NCBI RefSeq assembly: GCF_004216475.1
Contig: NZ_CP022303.1
Coordinates: 3,782,001-3,846,000 of the forward strand
Origin: Thalassococcus sp. S3
Lineage (GTDB): Bacteria; Pseudomonadota; Alphaproteobacteria; Rhodobacterales; Rhodobacteraceae
Direction of reading: 5' to 3'
DNA: 64,000 nucleotides
How positions within the stretch are numbered: the first letter of the stretch is position 1; each line of letters opens with the position of its first letter. The position numbers were made by a program, and so were the translations under genes. Below, piece by piece: positions 19,282-29,629 of the stretch. A model generated the notes under the pieces. The model did not search any database. It saw only the letters and a program-made list of their open reading frames with translations, and was not told where the DNA came from.

Positions 19282-19319
19282 TCTGGCGGACCAGCTGGAA
19301 GCGTGCTGGCTCCGCCAGA
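19282..19319. terminator. Hairpin between convergent SDR and desaturase genes
   Basis: TCTGGCGGACCAGC (19282-19295) pairs with GCTGG-C-TCCGCCAGA (19305-19319), leaving one bulged base and a 9-base loop. The strong stem midway between two converging genes suggests a bidirectional terminator. There is no long U tract. Confidence 0.65.
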
Positions 19320-19367
19320 AATGTCGGACATGCCGCCCGCGCCGACCGAATGCGCTGGCGATGTGTC

Positions 19368-20354
19368 TTAGGCCTGCGCTGCGATTGCCGCCTTGCGTTT
19401 GGTGCCCGGAAACGGGACCAGACGCTCTTTGTCTTCGTCCCAAAGCTTGAGGTTCAGGGCGGCGACGGCCTCACGAAAGTGGATGCGGCGGGGGGCCAGG
19501 TCCTCGGGCAGGGCATAGCGCGCCTTGCGCAAATTGTAGCTGGGGATGCGGGCGTTGAAATGGTGCAGATCGTGGCAGGTGATGTTGGCCACGCAGATGT
19601 CGAACCAATGGCCGAAATCGAGCGCGGAGCTACCCTGGAGGGCTGCCAGTTGCGGGTCGAGGTCGGGGCGGCGATCCCAATATGTATCTTCGAAATTGTG
19701 CTGGAGATAGACGAGGAAGACGCCCAGCATGCCGCCGAGGAACGCGAAGCTGAAATAGACGGCAAGGCCGGTCCAGCCAGAGAGCAGGTAGATGATGCCC
19801 ACCCAGCCGAGCACCATCAGATTGTGCGCGATCACGGGCCAGATGCCGAATTGCACGGTGTTCTTGGGCCAGCGGTAGCGGATGAAATAGGTAAATGCGG
19901 CCCCGAGAGGCACGAGCACGAAGGGGTTGCGGTAGAGGCGATATTGCAGGCGCTCCCAGAACCCCGCCTCCTCCCATTCGCGCAGGGTCATGGTGTGGAT
20001 CTCACCGGTTTCGCGGTGTTCGAGATTGCCGATATTGGCGTGGTGGAGGTTATGGTTGTCCTTCATCACCTTGTAGGGCGCGAAGGTGAAGGGCGAGAGA
20101 CCGATGCCCGCCCATTCGTTCTGGGCGCGTGTTTCGAAGAGCGACAGGTGCCCGGTATCATGTTGCAGAACATAGAGCCGGACGGAGGCCACGGCGTGGA
20201 TGACACCGAAGGGGATCATCACGTACCAGAGGTGAGCATAGGTGATCGCGCCGTAGAGGGACGCGAAATAGACCGCGAAGGTGCCGAAATAGCTGGCGGA
20301 GGCGATCTTGTTGTCGCGCTGGCAATAGGTCCGTGTAAATTCGCGAAGGTTCAT
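19368..20354 (-). CDS. Membrane fatty-acid desaturase-type di-iron protein
   Basis: This is a 328-residue integral membrane desaturase. Three histidine boxes bind the di-iron centre: HDTGH (65-69), HNLHH (101-105) and HDLHH (261-265), separated by pairs of membrane helices in the usual order. The family introduces double bonds into acyl-lipids or hydroxylates them; the regiochemistry cannot be read from sequence. The start is MNLREFTRTYCQ (ATG 20354). An extension to 20384 adds a basic leader and is less likely. The gene is on its own, 170 bp downstream of der. Confidence 0.9.
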   Translation of the reverse strand: MNLREFTRTYCQRDNKIASASYFGTFAVYFASLYGAITYAHLWYVMIPFGVIHAVASVRLYVLQHDTGHLSLFETRAQNEWAGIGLSPFTFAPYKVMKDNHNLHHANIGNLEHRETGEIHTMTLREWEEAGFWERLQYRLYRNPFVLVPLGAAFTYFIRYRWPKNTVQFGIWPVIAHNLMVLGWVGIIYLLSGWTGLAVYFSFAFLGGMLGVFLVYLQHNFEDTYWDRRPDLDPQLAALQGSSALDFGHWFDICVANITCHDLHHFNARIPSYNLRKARYALPEDLAPRRIHFREAVAALNLKLWDEDKERLVPFPGTKRKAAIAAQA

Positions 20355-20524
20355 TCTGCGCCCCCCGTGTTCACGCTTCTTCAAATCTTAACGTCGCAGA
20401 TAGGAGTGGCTCTGCAGCGCAGCAAGGGCCAAGCCACGCGATTCCGTCCTACCTGCGTCAAAGTGTTAACGCGGATGGTAGGATACGTCACCCTTTGGGC
20501 AAATTATGATGCGGATCGGCGGGG

Positions 20525-21973
20525 TTACGCGCGGGGCTTGAGGTGTTTGCGCAGCTTGGACGGGCCCTTGGATTTGCGGCCCTTATAGGGGTTCTTGTCG
20601 CCCTGCCCGCGCATATGCAGACGGATCGGCGTGCCGGGCATGTCAAAGTCAAGACGCAGACCGTTCACGAGATAGCGGGTGTAGCTGTCGGGCATCTTGT
20701 CGGGATGAGAGCACATCACCACGAAACCGGGCGGCCGGGTCTTGGCCTGGGTCATGTAGCGCAGCTTGATCCGCTTGCCCTGCGGTGCGGGGGGCGGATG
20801 CTGTTCGAGCATGCCGGTGAGCCAGCGGTTGAGCTGGGCGGTGGGCACCCGGCGGTTCCAGACGTCATAGGCCCGAAGGATGGCGTCGTGCAGACGGTCG
20901 AGGCCCCGGCCCGTTTTGGCCGAAACGGTGATCAGCGGCGCGCCGCGAAGTTGGGGCAGCAGACGCTCGAACGCCTCTTTCAGATCCCGGAGCTTTTGCT
21001 GCTTTTCGTCTTCGATGTCCCATTTGTTCACGGCGACGACGACGGCGCGGCCTTCGCGTTCGGCCAGATCGGCGATGCGCAGGTCTTGCTGTTCGAAGGG
21101 GATGGCGGCGTCGAGGAGGACGACGACAACCTCGGCGAACTTGACCGCACGGAGGCCATCGGAGACGGAGAGCTTTTCGAGCTTTTCCTGAACCTTGGCC
21201 TTTTTGCGCATGCCAGCGGTGTCGAAGATGCGCATCGGCGTGCCGTCCCAGGTGGTGCGAAGGGAGATGGCGTCACGGGTGATGCCGGCCTCGGGGCCGG
21301 TGAGAAGGCGGTCTTCGCCGAGGATCTGGTTGATCAGGGTGGATTTGCCGGCATTGGGCCGGCCCACGACGGCGACCTGAAGGGGTTTGGCGGCGGTGGG
21401 CTGAGGGGTCGCCTCCTCCGCCTCTTCCGAGACCGACACGTCGGTCTCGGGCGCGTCGTCCTCGGCGCGGGCGGCGAATTGATCTGCCAGCGGCATGAGC
21501 TGGGCATAGAGATCGTTGAGCCCCTCGCCATGTTCGGCGGAGAGGCGAATGGGCTCCCCAAGGCCGAGGCTGTAGGCTTCGATCAGGCCGGCATCGGCGG
21601 CGGCGCCTTCGGCCTTGTTGGCGGCGAGGATCACATGGGCGGAGCGTTTGCGCAGGATCTCGGCGAAGACCTGGTCGGTGGGCGTGACACCCGCGCGGGC
21701 GTCGATCATGAAGAGGCAGATATCGGCCATGTCCACGGCCCGTTCGGTGAGGCGGCGCATGCGGCCCTGCAGGCTGTCGTCGGTCGCTTCCTCAAGCCCG
21801 GCGGTGTCGATCACGGTGAAGCGCAGATCACCGAGCCGCGCCTCCCCCTCGCGCAGGTCGCGCGTCACGCCGGGCTGGTCGTCGACCAAGGCCAGGCGTT
21901 TGCCGACGAGGCGGTTGAACAGCGTGGATTTGCCCACATTGGGGCGCCCCACGATGGCGAGGGTGAAGGACAT
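20525..21973 (-). CDS. der: Ribosome-assembly GTPase Der (EngA)
   Basis: This 482-residue protein has two tandem GTPase domains followed by a KH-like domain, the unique Der layout. G1 motifs are GRPNVGKS (9-16) and GRPNAGKS (near 205-212). G3 is DTAGLEE and DTAGMRK. G4 is ANKAE (domain 1, Asp replaced, common in this clade) and NKWD (domain 2). An acidic linker lies between the G domains and a basic tail ends [14 protein letters not shown]. Der is needed for 50S subunit maturation. It lies 47 bp downstream of bamB on the same strand. Confidence 0.97.
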   Translation of the reverse strand: MSFTLAIVGRPNVGKSTLFNRLVGKRLALVDDQPGVTRDLREGEARLGDLRFTVIDTAGLEEATDDSLQGRMRRLTERAVDMADICLFMIDARAGVTPTDQVFAEILRKRSAHVILAANKAEGAAADAGLIEAYSLGLGEPIRLSAEHGEGLNDLYAQLMPLADQFAARAEDDAPETDVSVSEEAEEATPQPTAAKPLQVAVVGRPNAGKSTLINQILGEDRLLTGPEAGITRDAISLRTTWDGTPMRIFDTAGMRKKAKVQEKLEKLSVSDGLRAVKFAEVVVVLLDAAIPFEQQDLRIADLAEREGRAVVVAVNKWDIEDEKQQKLRDLKEAFERLLPQLRGAPLITVSAKTGRGLDRLHDAILRAYDVWNRRVPTAQLNRWLTGMLEQHPPPAPQGKRIKLRYMTQAKTRPPGFVVMCSHPDKMPDSYTRYLVNGLRLDFDMPGTPIRLHMRGQGDKNPYKGRKSKGPSKLRKHLKPRA

Positions 21974-22020
21974 TGCAGTGCTCCGGAGCGGTCAGGCGCG
22001 CCCTTTAGCGCATTTGCCGC

Positions 22021-23352
22021 TCAACGGAAAGCGTGGAGTTGCCCGCGGGTGGAAACCACATAAAGCACGCCGCCGGCCACGACGGGTTCGGAGGTTGCGC
22101 CGCCGGGAACCTCGACGGTTCCGATCAGAGCGCCGTTGACGGGCGAGAAGCTGCGGATCACACCGTCATTCGACGCGACGATGAGACGGCCCCCCGCGAG
22201 GATGGGGCCGTAATGGGCGAAGATCGCGCCGCGACGGCGGGGGCGGTCCCGGACGAAGCCGGGCAATTCAGCCTCCCAGATCGTGGCACCGGTATCGCGG
22301 TCGATACGGACGAGGAAGTTGCGGTCGGTGACGGCGAAGATGCTGTCACCCGCCGGAAAGACGGGGCTTAGCGCCCCTTCGCGCGCGGTCCAGAGACGGG
22401 CGCCGCTTTCGACGTTGAAGGCGGCGAGGCGACCGGAGTGATTGCCGGCATAGAGCGTTGCGCCGTCGATCATCGGTGCCCCGGTGATGTCACCGATCCG
22501 GGACGCGGCACGGCCTTGCCGCTGTCCGGCGACAGAAGCGGACCAGCGGCGCAGCCCGCCCCGGCGGAAGGTGGCGATCAGCTCACCGGATCCGAAGGCG
22601 AAGATCGCAAGATCGTCGCTGACCACGGGCGCGGGGGCGCCGAGGATGTTGGACACGCTGGGCGTGGCGGAGATCTGCCAGGCGATGCGGCCGCTATCGG
22701 CCTCGATCGCCCAGCCGGTATCGTCGCCGGCCACGAGATAGACGAGGTTGCCCACGACCGTGGGGCTACCCGATCCTGTGGCGTCGAGCTGTTGCGTCCA
22801 GATCGTGCCGCCGGTCGCGGCATCGAGCTTGGCAACCTCACCAAAGCCGAGCGAGACGTAAAGCGCGCCGTCGGCATAGGCCAGACCGCCGCCGGTCGCA
22901 TCGTCCTCGCGGTCCCGCGCGGGTTTCGCATCAACCGACCAGATCACCTGTCCGGACGGCGAGACCGCGCTGACCTGAGCATTGGCGTCGAGCGTGAAGA
23001 TGCGCCCGCCCCCCACGACGGGGGCCGCGGTGATGCGTTTCTTGCGGCTGTCACCCGCGCCGATATTCGCGGTCCAGAGCAGGGACGGCGACGCGCTGAG
23101 CGCGGGATGGGCGACGCGGAACGCGGGTGTGCCGGTGCCCTGCGGTGCGCTGGCATTGGTCGTCTGGCCGGGAAGGCTGATGGCGCGGCTGCCCTCGATC
23201 ACGGTCTCGGACGGGTCGGGCAGAAGGCTGACCTGGCGGATATCTTCGCGTTCACCGGGAAGGATCAATTCCCTTTCCGCGCAGGCCGCCACGGCAAGGA
23301 CGAGGCCAAGTGCGACAAACACCCTGGACGGTCGATCAAACAATATGGTCAT
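22021..23352 (-). CDS. bamB: Outer-membrane assembly lipoprotein BamB (PQQ-like propeller)
   Basis: This is a protein of about 443 residues with a lipoprotein signal (hydrophobic run ending LAVAAC, Cys near residue 24) and a series of PQQ/beta-propeller blades (repeated GxLYA and DxxTGxxxW patterns such as DAATGGTIWTQ and DRDTGATIWEAE). BamB assists the BamA complex in folding outer-membrane proteins. The start is ATG 23352; a GTG at 23367 in frame would add five residues. It lies between the YfgM-like gene and der, the same neighbourhood as yfgM-bamB-der in E. coli. Confidence 0.93.
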   Translation of the reverse strand: MTILFDRPSRVFVALGLVLAVAACAERELILPGEREDIRQVSLLPDPSETVIEGSRAISLPGQTTNASAPQGTGTPAFRVAHPALSASPSLLWTANIGAGDSRKKRITAAPVVGGGRIFTLDANAQVSAVSPSGQVIWSVDAKPARDREDDATGGGLAYADGALYVSLGFGEVAKLDAATGGTIWTQQLDATGSGSPTVVGNLVYLVAGDDTGWAIEADSGRIAWQISATPSVSNILGAPAPVVSDDLAIFAFGSGELIATFRRGGLRRWSASVAGQRQGRAASRIGDITGAPMIDGATLYAGNHSGRLAAFNVESGARLWTAREGALSPVFPAGDSIFAVTDRNFLVRIDRDTGATIWEAELPGFVRDRPRRRGAIFAHYGPILAGGRLIVASNDGVIRSFSPVNGALIGTVEVPGGATSEPVVAGGVLYVVSTRGQLHAFR

Positions 23353-23397
23353 GAGCCTGTCTTTCACCCGGTTTTGCCCGTTCTCATCTGCCCAGCC

Positions 23398-24069
23398 TCA
23401 GCCTTGCGAGGTCGGCGTGTCGGGCAGTGTTCCACCCAGCGCCACGATGGCTTGGCGCGCGCGCTGTTGCAAGTCCGAGGTCGCCTCGGCATCTTCGAGG
23501 ATCGCCTGGAATTTCTCAATCGCCGCCGGTGCATCGCCCTCTTCCACGTCGATCAGGGCAAGCTGTTCCTGCGCCAAAAGCCGCAGCGGCGCGCCCGGTT
23601 GCGCCAGCGCTTCCAGCTGGAGCCGTCGATCCGCGGGAGGCAGGGTTTCGGCCTGCAGGGCGAGCGCCTTGAACGTCGCGATCTGACGATAGATCTGCGG
23701 CAGGTCGCCGGTGCTTGCAATCTGGTTCAGCAGGTCCACCGCCGCGTCGGTCTCACCGGCATCCGCATGAGCCGCAGCGGTGAGGAAAGACGCGATGGCC
23801 TTCCCGCCCGTGCTGTCGGGTTCAACATCGGCCAAGGCGGTCGCGCGGTCTTCGACGGAATCGGTATCCACCGCGGCGATGAGCGCATCGCCCAGCTCTT
23901 GCGCGGCACGCAGGTCCTGGGCCTTTTGATACTCGGACCAGGCGGCGGCACCGACAATTCCGAGGATGGCCACAACGGCGATCCAGCCATACCGTTTGAG
24001 CAGACCGAACAACCGGTCGCGGCGCACCTCTTCGGTGACTTCGTCAATGAAGCTGTCGCTGTTGCTCAT
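23398..24069 (-). CDS. YfgM-like tetratricopeptide membrane protein
   Basis: This is a 223-residue protein starting MSNSDSFIDEVTEEVRRDR (ATG 24069). It has a cytoplasmic N-terminal segment, one membrane helix (about 29-48, ending AAAWSEYQKAQ) and a periplasmic Ala-rich helical repeat domain typical of the YfgM/TPR_21 family. In E. coli YfgM is a SecYEG-associated chaperone encoded just before bamB. The same order here supports the name by context. It is 45 bp upstream of bamB. Confidence 0.85.
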   Translation of the reverse strand: MSNSDSFIDEVTEEVRRDRLFGLLKRYGWIAVVAILGIVGAAAWSEYQKAQDLRAAQELGDALIAAVDTDSVEDRATALADVEPDSTGGKAIASFLTAAAHADAGETDAAVDLLNQIASTGDLPQIYRQIATFKALALQAETLPPADRRLQLEALAQPGAPLRLLAQEQLALIDVEEGDAPAAIEKFQAILEDAEATSDLQQRARQAIVALGGTLPDTPTSQG

Positions 24070-24311
24070 ACCTGCTCCCACGCTGCCGCTCCGGTGAGCG
24101 AACCACCCAAATGTGCCTTCTCTTACAGCGCTGTGCAGGGCAAGCCAAGTGGCGTGAGCCGCAGATTGCACGCCACACTTGCTCCGTGTTTCCAAAATAT
24201 TTAATCTGAACTGGTTAGTTTAGCGTAGACATCTATTATGTAATCGCACACATGCAAAGTACACTGACGCCATGTAGCGGGTGCCAGACGTTCTGAAGAA
24301 GGCGAGTAAAA

Positions 24312-25556
24312 ATGCGATTGATCCCGGCATTGACAGCGATTTTGGTGACGGCTGTTCTGTATATTGCGGTCTTTGAACGCGAGGCCCTGATCGCATTCGC
24401 CCTGGGCGACAATGCGGCGGAGGCACAGGAAACCGCAGGCGACGAACCGCCCGAGGGCCAGGTCGTCGCGGCGGCGCGCGCCAATCCCATCGGGGTCGTT
24501 GCGGTGCGGTCGGTGGCGCAGGAAATCGACAGCGCCGTGGTGCTGAGGGGGCAGACCCAGGCCGACCGTCAGGTCGAGGTACGGTCGGAAACGACGGCGA
24601 TTGTCAGCTCCGAGCCCCTGAGAAAAGGCCGCTTCGTCGAAGCGGGTGAGCTTTTGTGCCGCCTGGATCCGGGCACACGCGACGCCTCCCTGGCGGAGGC
24701 CACGGCGCGTCTGGCAGAGGCGGAAACACGGGTGCCGGAATCGCAGGCGCAGCTGCAGGAGGCGATGGCGCGGCTGATCGAGGCAAGGATCAACGACAAT
24801 GCGGCGGTCAAGCTGTCTGCGGACGGTTTTGCGTCGGAAACCCGAGTGGCGGCGACACAGGCAGCGGTGCGGGCTGCCGAGGCCGGGGTGGAATCTGCGC
24901 GATCCGGCCTTGAAGCGGCGCGATCAGGCATCCAATCGGCGCAGGCCGCAGTCGCGGCAGCGGAAAAGGAGATCGACCGTCTGACCATCAAGGCCCCCTT
25001 CGCCGGGCTTCTTGAATCGGACACGGCGGAACTGGGCAGCCTGATGCAGGCCGGCGGTCTGTGCGCGACGGTGATCCAGCTGAACCCGATCAAGCTGGTT
25101 GGATATGTCCCGGAAACCGAGGTGGGCCGCGTCGAGATCGGTGCACCGGCGGGCGCGAGGCTGGTCACGGGGCGGGAGGTGCAGGGCCGGGTGACGTTCC
25201 TGAGCCGGGCCGCCGATCCGACAACAAGAACCTTTCAGGTGGAAATCGCGGTCCAGAACGAGGATCTGAGCATTCGGGACGGTCAGACCGCGGATATCTT
25301 CATCTCGGCGGATGGCGCGATGGCGCATTTCCTGCCGCAATCCGCGCTGACACTGAACGGCGAAGGCGAGCTGGGCCTGCGTGTGGTCGGCGATAACTCG
25401 CTTGTCCGTTTCGTGAATGTCGAGCTTTTGCGCGATACCGTCGATGGCGTGTGGGTCAGCGGCCTGCCGGACGAGGCGGACGTGATCGTGGTGGGGCAGG
25501 ATTTCGTCGTCGAAGGGGTTTTGGTCGAGGCCACCTATAGGGAGACCACCGAATGA
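24312..25556 (+). CDS. RND efflux periplasmic adaptor (MFP) subunit
   Basis: This is a 414-residue membrane-fusion protein with an N-terminal signal/anchor, the lipoyl half-motifs (RSETTAIVSSEPLRKG and the TIKAPFAGL region) on either side of an Ala-rich coiled hairpin (about 120-215), and then beta-barrel and membrane-proximal domains. It connects the RND pump to an outer-membrane channel, which is not in this locus. The stop overlaps the pump start by four bases. The substrate is unknown. Confidence 0.92.
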   Translation: MRLIPALTAILVTAVLYIAVFEREALIAFALGDNAAEAQETAGDEPPEGQVVAAARANPIGVVAVRSVAQEIDSAVVLRGQTQADRQVEVRSETTAIVSSEPLRKGRFVEAGELLCRLDPGTRDASLAEATARLAEAETRVPESQAQLQEAMARLIEARINDNAAVKLSADGFASETRVAATQAAVRAAEAGVESARSGLEAARSGIQSAQAAVAAAEKEIDRLTIKAPFAGLLESDTAELGSLMQAGGLCATVIQLNPIKLVGYVPETEVGRVEIGAPAGARLVTGREVQGRVTFLSRAADPTTRTFQVEIAVQNEDLSIRDGQTADIFISADGAMAHFLPQSALTLNGEGELGLRVVGDNSLVRFVNVELLRDTVDGVWVSGLPDEADVIVVGQDFVVEGVLVEATYRETTE

Positions 25557-28500
25557 CTGGCATCGTCGACTGGGCCGCATCCCGCGCACGGATGGTGATG
25601 GCCTTCATCGCGCTGTCCCTGCTTGCGGGCGGATATTCATATGTCGGACTGCCCAAGGAAGGCGAGCCGGACATCGAAATTCCAGCGCTTTTCGTGTCGG
25701 TCCAGTTCCCGGGCATCTCGGCCGAAGACAGCGAAAGCCTGTTGGTCAAGCCGATGGAAACAGAACTGGCCGATCTGGACGGCCTGAAGGAGATGTCGAG
25801 CACCGCCGCCGAAGGCTATGCAGGCGTCGTGCTGGAATTCGAGTTCGGCTGGGACAAGACCGCCATCATGGCCGATGTGCGGGACGCGATGAATGCCGCG
25901 CAAGGCGATTTTCCCGAAGGCGCGGAGCAGTATTCGATCAACGAGATCAACTTTTCGGAATTCCCCATCGTCATCGTGAACCTGACCGGCGCCGTGCCGG
26001 AGCGGACGATGGCGCGGATTGCCAAGGATCTGCAGGACGATCTGGAAAGCCTGGATGCGGTGCTGGAAGCGGGTATCGCGGGCAACCGGGATGAAATGCT
26101 GGAGGTGATCATCGACCCGTTGAGGCTGGAAGCCTACAACGTGACCGCCGATGAATTGATCAACGTGGTGCAGAACAACAACCTGCTGGTCGCGGCCGGT
26201 GAGGTCGAGACGCCACAGGGCACGTTTTCGGTCAAGATCCCGTCCTCGTTCGACGATCCCCGAGATGTCTATTCCCTGCCGGTGAAAACGAATGGTGACC
26301 GGGTCGTCACCATGGGGGACCTGGCGCAGATCAACTTTACCTTCGAGGATCGAGAGGGCACGGCGCGGTTCGATGGCGAAAACACGATCGCGTTGCAGAT
26401 CGTCAAACGCAAGGGCTTTAACCTGATCGACACGGCGGATCTGGTCAAAGAGCGCGTGCAGGCGGCCAAGGTCACCTGGCCGGAAGAGCTTCAGGCCGCG
26501 GTGACCGTCGGCACCTCGAACGACCAGAGCCGGGTGGTGAACTCAATGGTCAACCAGTTGCAAAGCTCGGTCCTGACCGCCGTGGCGCTGGTCATGATCG
26601 TGATCCTGGCGGCATTGGGCAGCCGGGCCGCGCTTCTGGTGGGCTTTGCGATCCCGACCTCGTTCCTGCTGACCTTCGCGTTTCTGGCGGTCATGGGCGT
26701 TTCGATTTCGAACATCGTCATGTTCGGGCTGATCCTTGCGGTGGGCATGCTGGTCGACGGGGCTATCGTGGTTGTCGAATATGCCGACAAGCGCATCAAG
26801 GAGGGCACCGGTCCGATGCACGCCTATGTCGAGGCGTCCAAGCGCATGTTCTGGCCCATCGTGTCATCGACGGCGACCACGCTTTGCGCGTTCCTGCCGA
26901 TGCTTTTCTGGCCTGGCGTGCCGGGAGAGTTCATGGGCATGTTGCCGGTGACGCTGATTTTCGTGCTGTCGGCCTCGCTGGTGGTGGCACTGATCTATCT
27001 GCCGGTCATGGGCGGTGTGACGGGTCGGATCAGCCGCCTTCTGGGCCGGGGATCCGATGCGCTGCGCGCAGGACTGCCCTGGATCGTCCGCGCCGCCCTG
27101 GTGCCGCTGACGATCTACACGATGTTTCTGGGCGCGATGCAGATGCTCAACCCCACCTATCTGCTGCCGGAGGGCATACCGCTCTGGGTGGCGGAGGGGG
27201 TCGGCATTCTGGTCTTTCTGATCGGCGCGCTGACCGCGTCCATCGCCATGGGCGCGTCCCGGATCGAAAGGCGGCGCAAACGGATCCGGGCGGGCCACCG
27301 CCGGACGGCCTTTGGCATCTTCGTCAAAGCCATCGCGGGCAATCCGATCATGCCGCTGGTTGCCATCGGAACCGTGGCTGCGGGCGTTTTGTTTGTCGCA
27401 TTGGTTCTGTTTCCCGCCAACAACAATGGCGTGGAATTCTTCGTGGAATCCGAACCCGAGCAAGGCACTGTCTATGTCAGGGCACGCGGGAATGTCTCGT
27501 TGACGGAGAGCGACGCGATGGTGCGTCAGGTCGAGGACATCGTCCGGGCGCATCCCGCCGTGATCAACGTGTTCTCCTTTGCCGGTGATGGCGGGCTGAA
27601 CACCGATATGAGCGGCGCATCGATCCCGCCTGATACCGTCGGCCAGGTCCAGTTCGAGATCATCCCGTGGGAGGATCGTCCAACCGAAACCGAAACCTGG
27701 TTCTTCGACATGTTCGAGCGTCAGGTGACCGCCTATGCGTTCGACGGGGATACCGTGATCGATGAGCTGAACGCGGAACTGTCCCAGAAGCCCGGCTTTG
27801 AGGCGGAGATCCTTGCCCTTGAACAGGGTCCGGCCTCCGGCAAACCCGTGCACCTGCGCATCAAGGGCGATGACCGAGAGGTCCTGGCGGAGGCTGCGCG
27901 CATCGCCCGCGCCGAGTTCGAGACCACGCCGGGACTGATCCAGATCGAGGACAGCCTGCCCCTGCCCGGCATCGATTGGAAGATCAACGTCGATGTGGAA
28001 AAGGCCGGTCGCTACGGCGCGGATGTGGCCACGGTGGGCGCCATGGTGCAGCTGGTCACACGGGGCATCCTGCTGGATACGATGCGGGTGGACACCAGTG
28101 ACGAGGAGATCGAGATCCGCGTGCGCCTTCCGGATGCCGACAGGGTCCTGAGCACGCTCGACAACCTGAAGGTCCGTACCGAGGACGGCCTCGTGCCGCT
28201 GTCCAACTTCATCACGCGCGAGCCGGTGGCCAAGTTGGCTCAGATCGACCGTGTGGACCAGAAGCGCTATTACGACGTGAAGGCGGATGTGGCCGCCGGT
28301 TTGAGCAAAGTGGCGCTGTCCGGCCCCGGTGGCGAGACACGCCTGGCCATGGTGCGGGACCTTCCCGAGGGCGCGGAGACGGACCGTGCCGTGGTCACCG
28401 CCGCGAACGGAGCCCGCTACGCGGTGCAATCGCTGCAAGAGGCCGAGAGCGTGGATGCGCTGCAAAGCGCGATCCGCGAAGACGGCGCCCGGATCATTCC

Positions 28501-29329
28501 GGTGAACCCGAACGAGCGGATTGCGGTGATCGGCGAGTGGCTGGCCACGGATCCCCTGCCCGCCGCCGTCGAATGGGAATGGACCGGCGATCAGGAGGAA
28601 CAGGCGGAAAGCCAGGCCTTCCTGGTTTATGCCTTCGGCGGCGCGCTTGGTCTGATGTTCATCATCCTGCTGGCGCAGTTCAACTCGTTCTACAACGCGT
28701 TTCTGGTGTTGCTGGCGGTGGTGATGTCGACGACGGGCGTGCTGATCGGGATGATGGTGATGGATCAGCCCTTCTCGATCATCATGACGGGGACAGGGAT
28801 CGTCGCGCTGGCCGGGATCGTGGTGAACAACAACATCGTGCTGATCGACACCTATCAGGAATACAGTCGGTACATGCCGAGGATCGAGGCGATCGTCAGA
28901 ACGGCCGAGGCCCGGATCCGCCCGGTTCTGTTGACCACCATCACCACCATGGCGGGACTGGCGCCGATGATGTTCGGCCTGTCGCTCGACTTTATCTCGG
29001 GGGGATACAGCCTCGATTCCCCCACCGCCCTGTGGTGGAAGCAGTTGGCCACGGCGGTTGTCTTCGGGCTGGGTGTTGCGACCATTCTGACGCTCGTCGT
29101 CACGCCCTCGATGCTGGCGCTGAGAGTTTGGTTCACCACATACGTGGCCTGGACCTTCCGCCTTCTGGCCAAGATCACACGCGGTCGGTCCAGCCGGGCC
29201 GCGCAGGATTGGGCGCTGCAACGCGCAGCCCGCCGGGTCAAAGCGCCGGAGATCCTGTGGGACGACGGGGACGAGGTTATCCAACCGATCCAGCCCCCCA
29301 GCGACGCCCCATTGAAGGCCGCCGAATAG
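25553..29329 (+). CDS. RND efflux pump (AcrB/HAE-type), enlarged
   Basis: This is a 1258-residue resistance-nodulation-division transporter. Family features are the N-terminal helix, the KEGEPDIEIP entry to the first periplasmic loop, the helix-4 segment GMLVDGAIVVVEYADKR with the proton-relay Asp, and the C-terminal half with GIVVNNNIVLIDTYQEY and RIRPVLLTTITT. It is about 200 residues longer than AcrB. Part of the excess is an insertion around residues 495-600 with two additional hydrophobic helices and a basic stretch (RIERRRKRIRAGHRR), between the two halves. It is translationally coupled to the adaptor gene. The substrate cannot be read from sequence. Confidence 0.93.
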   Translation: MTGIVDWAASRARMVMAFIALSLLAGGYSYVGLPKEGEPDIEIPALFVSVQFPGISAEDSESLLVKPMETELADLDGLKEMSSTAAEGYAGVVLEFEFGWDKTAIMADVRDAMNAAQGDFPEGAEQYSINEINFSEFPIVIVNLTGAVPERTMARIAKDLQDDLESLDAVLEAGIAGNRDEMLEVIIDPLRLEAYNVTADELINVVQNNNLLVAAGEVETPQGTFSVKIPSSFDDPRDVYSLPVKTNGDRVVTMGDLAQINFTFEDREGTARFDGENTIALQIVKRKGFNLIDTADLVKERVQAAKVTWPEELQAAVTVGTSNDQSRVVNSMVNQLQSSVLTAVALVMIVILAALGSRAALLVGFAIPTSFLLTFAFLAVMGVSISNIVMFGLILAVGMLVDGAIVVVEYADKRIKEGTGPMHAYVEASKRMFWPIVSSTATTLCAFLPMLFWPGVPGEFMGMLPVTLIFVLSASLVVALIYLPVMGGVTGRISRLLGRGSDALRAGLPWIVRAALVPLTIYTMFLGAMQMLNPTYLLPEGIPLWVAEGVGILVFLIGALTASIAMGASRIERRRKRIRAGHRRTAFGIFVKAIAGNPIMPLVAIGTVAAGVLFVALVLFPANNNGVEFFVESEPEQGTVYVRARGNVSLTESDAMVRQVEDIVRAHPAVINVFSFAGDGGLNTDMSGASIPPDTVGQVQFEIIPWEDRPTETETWFFDMFERQVTAYAFDGDTVIDELNAELSQKPGFEAEILALEQGPASGKPVHLRIKGDDREVLAEAARIARAEFETTPGLIQIEDSLPLPGIDWKINVDVEKAGRYGADVATVGAMVQLVTRGILLDTMRVDTSDEEIEIRVRLPDADRVLSTLDNLKVRTEDGLVPLSNFITREPVAKLAQIDRVDQKRYYDVKADVAAGLSKVALSGPGGETRLAMVRDLPEGAETDRAVVTAANGARYAVQSLQEAESVDALQSAIREDGARIIPVNPNERIAVIGEWLATDPLPAAVEWEWTGDQEEQAESQAFLVYAFGGALGLMFIILLAQFNSFYNAFLVLLAVVMSTTGVLIGMMVMDQPFSIIMTGTGIVALAGIVVNNNIVLIDTYQEYSRYMPRIEAIVRTAEARIRPVLLTTITTMAGLAPMMFGLSLDFISGGYSLDSPTALWWKQLATAVVFGLGVATILTLVVTPSMLALRVWFTTYVAWTFRLLAKITRGRSSRAAQDWALQRAARRVKAPEILWDDGDEVIQPIQPPSDAPLKAAE

Positions 29330-29334
29330 CGACC

Positions 29335-29364
29335 GGGTCAAGGGGATTGAGCGCCCCTTGACCC
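29335..29364. terminator. Terminator-like hairpin after the RND operon
   Basis: GGGTCAAGGGG (29335-29345) and CCCCTTGACCC (29354-29364) form a perfect 11-bp stem with an 8-base loop, starting 5 bases after the pump stop codon. No U tract follows. Confidence 0.7.
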
Positions 29365-29603
29365 CGCTCTTGGCGCCCGCAGGCGCGGGACATCATGCCA
29401 AAGCATACAACCTTGAACCGCAAGCGCGTCCGCCCGGCGCGTGCCCTTGATCCCATATTGACAAACGTTCTTCCCTCGCAGCTCTTCTCGCGGCGGCAAG
29501 ACAAACCGCACCCCTGACACTTTGCGTTAACCCTAATCGGTATTAACCTTAACGCCCGCTGAATGCGGCACGCACCGGCCCACTCCCGACGATACGCTGG
29601 GGT

Positions 29604-29629
29604 CTTCTTCTCGATAAAAATACGGAAAA
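29604..29629 (-). repeat. 26-bp intergenic motif, copy 2 (inverted)
   Basis: This is the exact reverse complement of 17999-18024. It lies 40 bp beyond the stop of the Atm1-type gene, that is, just downstream of a minus-strand gene, as copy 1 lies just downstream of a plus-strand gene. Confidence 0.7.

Noticed and set aside
22438..24204. Plus-strand open frame of 588 codons opposite bamB and the YfgM-like gene
   Set aside because: Shadow frame; both sense genes have clear signals and conserved order.
26864..29341. Long open frame (825 codons) on the minus strand opposite the RND pump
   Set aside because: It is rich in His, Arg, Gln and Asp with no domain; it is the antisense shadow of a high-GC gene whose sense frame is clearly an RND pump.
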